DNA from: Rhizobium sp. Q54
GTDB taxonomy: Bacteria; Pseudomonadota; Alphaproteobacteria; Rhizobiales; Xanthobacteraceae
Assembly: GCA_945870035.1 (NCBI GenBank)
Contig: CAMBQQ010000011.1
Location: 1-54,306 of the forward strand
Direction of reading: 5' to 3'
Length of the DNA: 54,306 nt
The notes below the pieces were generated by a model. It was not told the origin of the DNA. It saw only the letters and a list, made by a program, of their open reading frames with translations, and did no database searches. Position 1 is the stretch's first letter, and each line of letters starts with the position of its first letter. Shown here piece after piece: positions 51,314 to 54,306 of the stretch. Position numbers and translations under genes: made by a program.

Positions 51314-52093
51314 ATGGATCATCGGATCGCAACGGGCCGGCCGTTTGGCCGCGCGCTGACCGCCGCACTGGCTGGCGCCGGCCTTCTGGGGCTCGGCCTG
51401 CTGGCGGCGACCTCCGCGCAGGCTCAGACGCCCCCCGCCAAGCCGGCCGCGCCGGCTGCCAAGAAGCCGGCCGCTCCTGCCGCGCAACCGGCGCCAGCCG
51501 CACCGGCTGCCCCGCAGGCGGCCGCCGACCAGCCGCAACTGATGTATTCGCCGTGGATGAAGATTTGCGGGAAAGGTCCCGACACCAACAACCAGCAGGT
51601 CTGCGTCATCACGAAGGATGGCCGTCTCGAAAACGGCATGCCGGTCGCCATCGTCCAGCTGTTCGAGCCGGAAGGCGGCCAGAAGGTCCTGCGCGTGACC
51701 GTGCCGCTTGGCATGCAGCTCGCCCATGGCACCCGCATGCTCATCGACCAGGGCCAGCCGGTCCAGGAACCGTACAAGATCTGCTTCCTGGTCGGGTGCA
51801 TGTCCGACTACGCACTGACCGAGGACATGATCGGCAAGATGAAGAAGGGCCAGATGCTGACCGTTCAGGCCATCAACATGCAGGGCACGCCGATCAGCCT
51901 GCCGCTGCCGCTGGCCGATTTCGCCAAGGCCTATGACGGCCCGGCAACCGACCCGAAGGTGTTCGAAGAGCAGCAGCGCAAGTTTCAGGAAGAGCTGCAG
52001 AAGAAGGCCGAAGAAGCGCGCAAGAAGCTGGAATCGCAGCAGCCGCAGGCCGCCGCTCCGGCAGCGCCGGGTGCTGCTGCCCCGAAACGCTAA
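51314..52093 (+). CDS. Invasion-associated locus B (IalB) family exported protein
   Basis: A 259-residue exported protein. A long signal peptide (LTAALAGAGLLGLGLLAATSAQA, cleavage near residue 38) is followed by an alanine-proline rich linker (about 39-70), then the IalB domain (about 75-205): YSPWMKICGK, QQVCVITKDGRLENG, LRVTVPLGMQLAHGTRMLID and CFLVGCMSDYALT. The cysteines probably form disulfides. A charged coiled-coil-like segment (EEQQRKFQEELQKKAEEARK) and Ala-Pro tail end it. IalB was named in Bartonella, but the family is general in Hyphomicrobiales. A strong terminator follows. Confidence 0.9.
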   Translation: MDHRIATGRPFGRALTAALAGAGLLGLGLLAATSAQAQTPPAKPAAPAAKKPAAPAAQPAPAAPAAPQAAADQPQLMYSPWMKICGKGPDTNNQQVCVITKDGRLENGMPVAIVQLFEPEGGQKVLRVTVPLGMQLAHGTRMLIDQGQPVQEPYKICFLVGCMSDYALTEDMIGKMKKGQMLTVQAINMQGTPISLPLPLADFAKAYDGPATDPKVFEEQQRKFQEELQKKAEEARKKLESQQPQAAAPAAPGAAAPKR

Positions 52094-52114
52094 CCGGTTC
52101 GCTGATCGAAAGAC

Positions 52115-52145
52115 AAAAGGCGCGGCTTCGGCCGCGCCTTTTTTA
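52115..52145 (+). terminator. Rho-independent terminator of the ialB-type gene
   Basis: AAGGCGCGGC and GCCGCGCCTT form a perfect ten-base-pair stem with a TTCG loop, followed by TTTT. It starts about 22 bases past the stop codon. Confidence 0.95.
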
Positions 52146-52310
52146 TTTCGGTGCGAAAATATCGCGGCAGCTCGGTCCATAGATATCGCCGCGAAAGCCG
52201 CTCGTCCCGCAAGACCCAAGCCAGCGCCTAAATAGTTGATTCAGGTCAAGGTCCGCTGACGGGAGTTAGCGATTATCATCCAGATATCCTGGCTTTGGCC
52301 CGAGGGAAAC

Positions 52311-52700
52311 ATGCCGATGACAGCTTCAAACGATAAGAGTGCGAGCAGGCGGCACGCGGAAGCCTCCATGGACCGCCTCGTCGGCGATGTACAACGGGTG
52401 AGTGAAAATATCGCAGACGCCGCCGCCTCCGGACGCGACGATGTTGCCGCGGATTTGCGCCGGCTGAGTGCCGACGTTGCCAGATTGCGAGACACCGTCG
52501 CCGACATCGCCAAGACGATGGCGGTGGAAGTCGGCGATGCGGCGAATAGCATTGGGGAGGACGCCGCATCGGCGGCGAAGGATCAGGCAAAGACGCTGCT
52601 GTCCGAAGCTGAGGCCGTTGCACGGCGCAATCCCTTGGGCGTCGTCATCGGCGCGCTCGGAATCGGCATCCTTATCGGCTTGATGAGAGGCCGCCATTGA
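52311..52700 (+). CDS. YqjD/ElaB-like (DUF883) membrane-anchored protein
   Basis: A 129-residue protein of the YqjD/ElaB type. A helical, charged N-terminal part (about 12-95) resembles an apolipoprotein-like amphipathic helix, and a C-terminal membrane anchor has GVVIGALGIGILIGLMRG, the typical glycine-rich anchor. In E. coli such proteins tether ribosomes to the inner membrane in stationary phase. GAGGGAAAC precedes the ATG. Its TGA overlaps the ATG of the next gene by one base. Confidence 0.85.
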   Translation: MPMTASNDKSASRRHAEASMDRLVGDVQRVSENIADAAASGRDDVAADLRRLSADVARLRDTVADIAKTMAVEVGDAANSIGEDAASAAKDQAKTLLSEAEAVARRNPLGVVIGALGIGILIGLMRGRH

Positions 52701-53125
52701 TGGTCGCAACGCTGCTGCGATTCTTAGGCATCGACCTTAAACGGATGGCGCGGGAAGCCGCGATTACCCTCGCGCTCATCGTGTTGGGCGCGCTCGCAGC
52801 AATTCTCGCGTTCGCCTTCGGCTTCGCCGCACTCTACCTCTGGCTTGATGAAGTTCTCGGCACCTTCGCGGCATTCGGCATTCTGGGCGCAGCGTCGGCA
52901 TTGCTGGCCATCGTCTTGTTTGCTTTTGCCTTCTGGCGCGCGCCGCGTGGCCCGCGTGCCCACGCAGCAGATGCGGCGCCAGCGTCGGCCGCGGCTCTTG
53001 CGCAAACCGCCGACGAAGCGGTGAAGGGAATTGCCGAAATCGTCGGCAACGGCTCGCGCCAACAGATTATCGGCACCATTGCCGTGGCCGCGCTCATCGG
53101 CTGGATGCTCGGACGCCGATCCTAG
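52700..53125 (+). CDS. YqjE-like (phage holin superfamily) membrane protein
   Basis: A 141-residue inner-membrane protein with two hydrophobic segments at about 20-45 (ALIVLGALAAILAFAFGFAALYLW) and 55-80, then a helical cytoplasmic part and a last short anchor IGTIAVAALIGWMLGRRS. It matches the YqjE-like Phage_holin_3_6 superfamily members that are usually encoded next to YqjD. It starts at ATG 52700 inside the stop of the YqjD-like gene, so they are translationally coupled. It is not a phage gene in this context. Confidence 0.82.
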   Translation: MVATLLRFLGIDLKRMAREAAITLALIVLGALAAILAFAFGFAALYLWLDEVLGTFAAFGILGAASALLAIVLFAFAFWRAPRGPRAHAADAAPASAAALAQTADEAVKGIAEIVGNGSRQQIIGTIAVAALIGWMLGRRS

Positions 53126-53141
53126 ACCCGAGGGGCCGGTC

Positions 53142-54137
53142 TTAGCGAATGGTGACGTTGTCTTCAGCGCTTTCCCTTGTTGCCGAGAATATGTCCCAGG
53201 CCGCGATGAACATAGCCGCGATCACCGGACCGATGACAAGTCCGTTGAGACCAAAAGTCGCCAGCCCGCCCACCGTGGAAACAAGCACGACGTAATTTGG
53301 CATCTTTGTGTCGCTACCCACCAGGATGGGACGCAAGAGATTGTCCACGAGGCCGATGACGAGCGCGCCGAATATGATCAGAACCACGCCCTGCCAGATC
53401 GCGCCGGTCGCCAGAAGATAGACGGCGACTGGAATCCAGATCAGGCCTGCGCCGATAGCGGGCAGCAACGAAAAGAAAGCCATCACAACCGCCCATAACA
53501 GCGGCGCGGCAATCCCGAGGAACCAGAATATCAGGCCACCGAGCGTTCCTTGCAAAAGGGCCACAAGCATGTCGCCTTTGACCGTGGCACGGATGACGAT
53601 CGAAAATTTGAGGAGGAATGCCTGCCGGTGTTCGGCCTGCAACGGAATAGCGTCTCTAATACGCCTGGACAGTGTCTCTTCGTCACGGAGCAGGAAGAAC
53701 AACAGGTACAGCATGACGAACAGGTTCGCTATGAAGTCGAACGTGCTCTGCCCGATACTCAATGCTTGTGTCGCGATGTACTGGCTACCCGCCAAAAGGC
53801 CGGCGGAAAGCTTTCTCTGCACCGCGTCCAGGCTCTCAAGGCCGAGACGATCCAGCAGTGTGCTAGCCCACGCAGGCGAGGCATCGTGGACCTGCTTGAA
53901 AAATCGGACGGGATCCATCTCGCCCGACTGAACCTTTTCGTAAACGCTTAATGCTTCGCGCGTTAGTGACGCGGCGATCAGCGTCATGGGCAGAATGACT
54001 ATCGCGACGATAATCATGACCGTAAGGAAGGCGGCAAAGTTCGGTCTCTGGCCGGACAAAACCAACAGTCGCCGGTGCAGCGGGACAAACAAAGTTGCTA
54101 TGATGGTTCCCCAGAGGATCGCTCCGAAGAATGGCAA
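53142..54137 (-). CDS. AI-2E family transporter, 5' end apparently missing
   Basis: An inner-membrane protein of the AI-2E (YdiK/PerM-like) family with about seven hydrophobic segments. Family marks are LPMTLIAASLTREAL, LFVMLYLLFFLLRDEE, LVALLQGTLGGLIFWFLGIAAPLLWAVVMAF and LVDNLLRPILVGSDTKMPNYVVLVSTVGGL. The TTG at 54137 is the first listed start and gives 331 residues. However, the first helix continues upstream in frame (SLAFAWILLPFFGAILW), where there is only a CTG (54158) before an in-frame TGA at 54194. An ordinary start and about 15-20 residues seem lost, probably by insertion of the mobile element to the right. If expressed, it may be inactive or use an odd start. Substrates of the family are varied. 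Confidence 0.8.
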   Translation of the reverse strand: MPFFGAILWGTIIATLFVPLHRRLLVLSGQRPNFAAFLTVMIIVAIVILPMTLIAASLTREALSVYEKVQSGEMDPVRFFKQVHDASPAWASTLLDRLGLESLDAVQRKLSAGLLAGSQYIATQALSIGQSTFDFIANLFVMLYLLFFLLRDEETLSRRIRDAIPLQAEHRQAFLLKFSIVIRATVKGDMLVALLQGTLGGLIFWFLGIAAPLLWAVVMAFFSLLPAIGAGLIWIPVAVYLLATGAIWQGVVLIIFGALVIGLVDNLLRPILVGSDTKMPNYVVLVSTVGGLATFGLNGLVIGPVIAAMFIAAWDIFSATRESAEDNVTIR

Positions 54138-54194
54138 AAGAATCCATGCGAAAGCCAGCGAGCTATGGTCGAAAGTTGGTGACGGGGTAGATCA

Positions 54195-54306
54195 GGAAGG
54201 CGGCATATCGTGGGGGTAGTTGAAGCCTCCACTTCTCCACCGAAGGAGTAATATGCCTTGTCGAATTCTAACGTCGTCAAACTGGTTCAGCCAGGCACCT
54301 TCAGCG
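54195..54306 (+). mobile_element. Left end of a probable IS256-type element, cut by the window edge
   Basis: The left boundary is not resolved; it lies somewhere between the last AI-2E-like codons (near 54167) and the transposase start (54258). The loss of the AI-2E start in this same stretch supports an insertion. The terminal inverted repeat cannot be confirmed because the other end is outside the window. Confidence 0.45.
54258..54306 (+). CDS. Start of a probable IS256-family transposase (partial)
   Basis: From the TTG at 54258 the frame reads MSNSNVVKLVQPGTFS before the window ends. This matches, from memory, the N-terminus of a rhizobial IS256-type transposase group (NVVKLVQPGTF, continuing with LTEVLR). 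AAGGAG lies nine bases before the TTG, while the in-frame-different ATG at 54253 would have too short a spacing. Only 16 residues are visible, so the assignment is tentative. Confidence 0.5.
   Translation, partial: MSNSNVVKLVQPGTFS

Noticed and set aside
52697-53125. Phage remnant suggested by the holin-superfamily hit
   Set aside because: The gene is coupled to a YqjD-like gene, the standard non-phage context for YqjE-like proteins, and no other phage gene is present.

Overview
The window reads as a chromosomal segment of a high-GC alphaproteobacterium of the order Hyphomicrobiales (Rhizobiales), most likely near Bradyrhizobium or the Xanthobacteraceae. The evidence is two perfect GTTC-N7-GTTC type LexA boxes (the alphaproteobacterial SOS operator), a GH17/GT2 beta-glucan synthase locus like Bradyrhizobium ndvB/ndvC, DUF3551 and IalB-type exported proteins, SdhE next to Mfd, and several palindromic repeats typical of these genomes. 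Most genes are ordinary core genes; no prophage or CRISPR array is seen. A mobile element is only suggested at the extreme right edge.

Layout. 1-4.1 kb: a voltage-sensor potassium channel with a zinc ribbon, a TRIC-type channel, a DUF433/PIN-like toxin-antitoxin pair whose toxin lacks a normal start codon, repeats, and a compositionally odd secreted protein. 4.1-16 kb: uvrA and ssb diverging around a LexA box, a CorC/HlyC-type membrane protein, marC, gyrA (TTG start), a LysE exporter, a diguanylate cyclase and an ankyrin protein. 15.8-19.9 kb: coaD, two cyclophilins, queA and tgt; queA carries a palindromic repeat inserted in frame. 19.9-24 kb: an amidohydrolase, two flavin monooxygenases and a ceramidase-like membrane protein. 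24-26.8 kb: a run of small proteins on the minus strand, ending in a two-gene operon of 40 and 81 residues whose promoter contains a perfect LexA box, just downstream of tRNA-Lys. 27-34 kb: an M20 amidohydrolase and the beta-glucan genes. 34-45.5 kb: cell-wall precursor genes glmU and glmS, a DUF502 protein, recG, and sdhE-mfd. 45.6-51 kb: a tightly packed minus-strand group of a peptide-type binding protein, a catalytically dead adenylate-forming enzyme homologue, a degenerate PleD-like protein that keeps a c-di-GMP I-site, and a DsbA/FrnE-type protein. 51-54.3 kb: IalB, a YqjD/YqjE-like pair, an AI-2E family transporter lacking its first residues, and the first codons of a probable IS256-type transposase.

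How the genes fit together. Several belong to DNA repair and topology (uvrA, ssb, recG, mfd, gyrA), and the SOS regulon is visible in two places. glmU and glmS supply UDP-GlcNAc for the envelope, and the ndv genes make a periplasmic or extracellular beta-glucan. The least explained parts, and the best candidates for something undescribed, are the SOS-controlled small-protein operon (26.3-26.7 kb) and the pairing of a PopA-like c-di-GMP receptor with an adenylation pseudoenzyme (46.3-49.2 kb). All calls are from reading the sequence; no database search was run.
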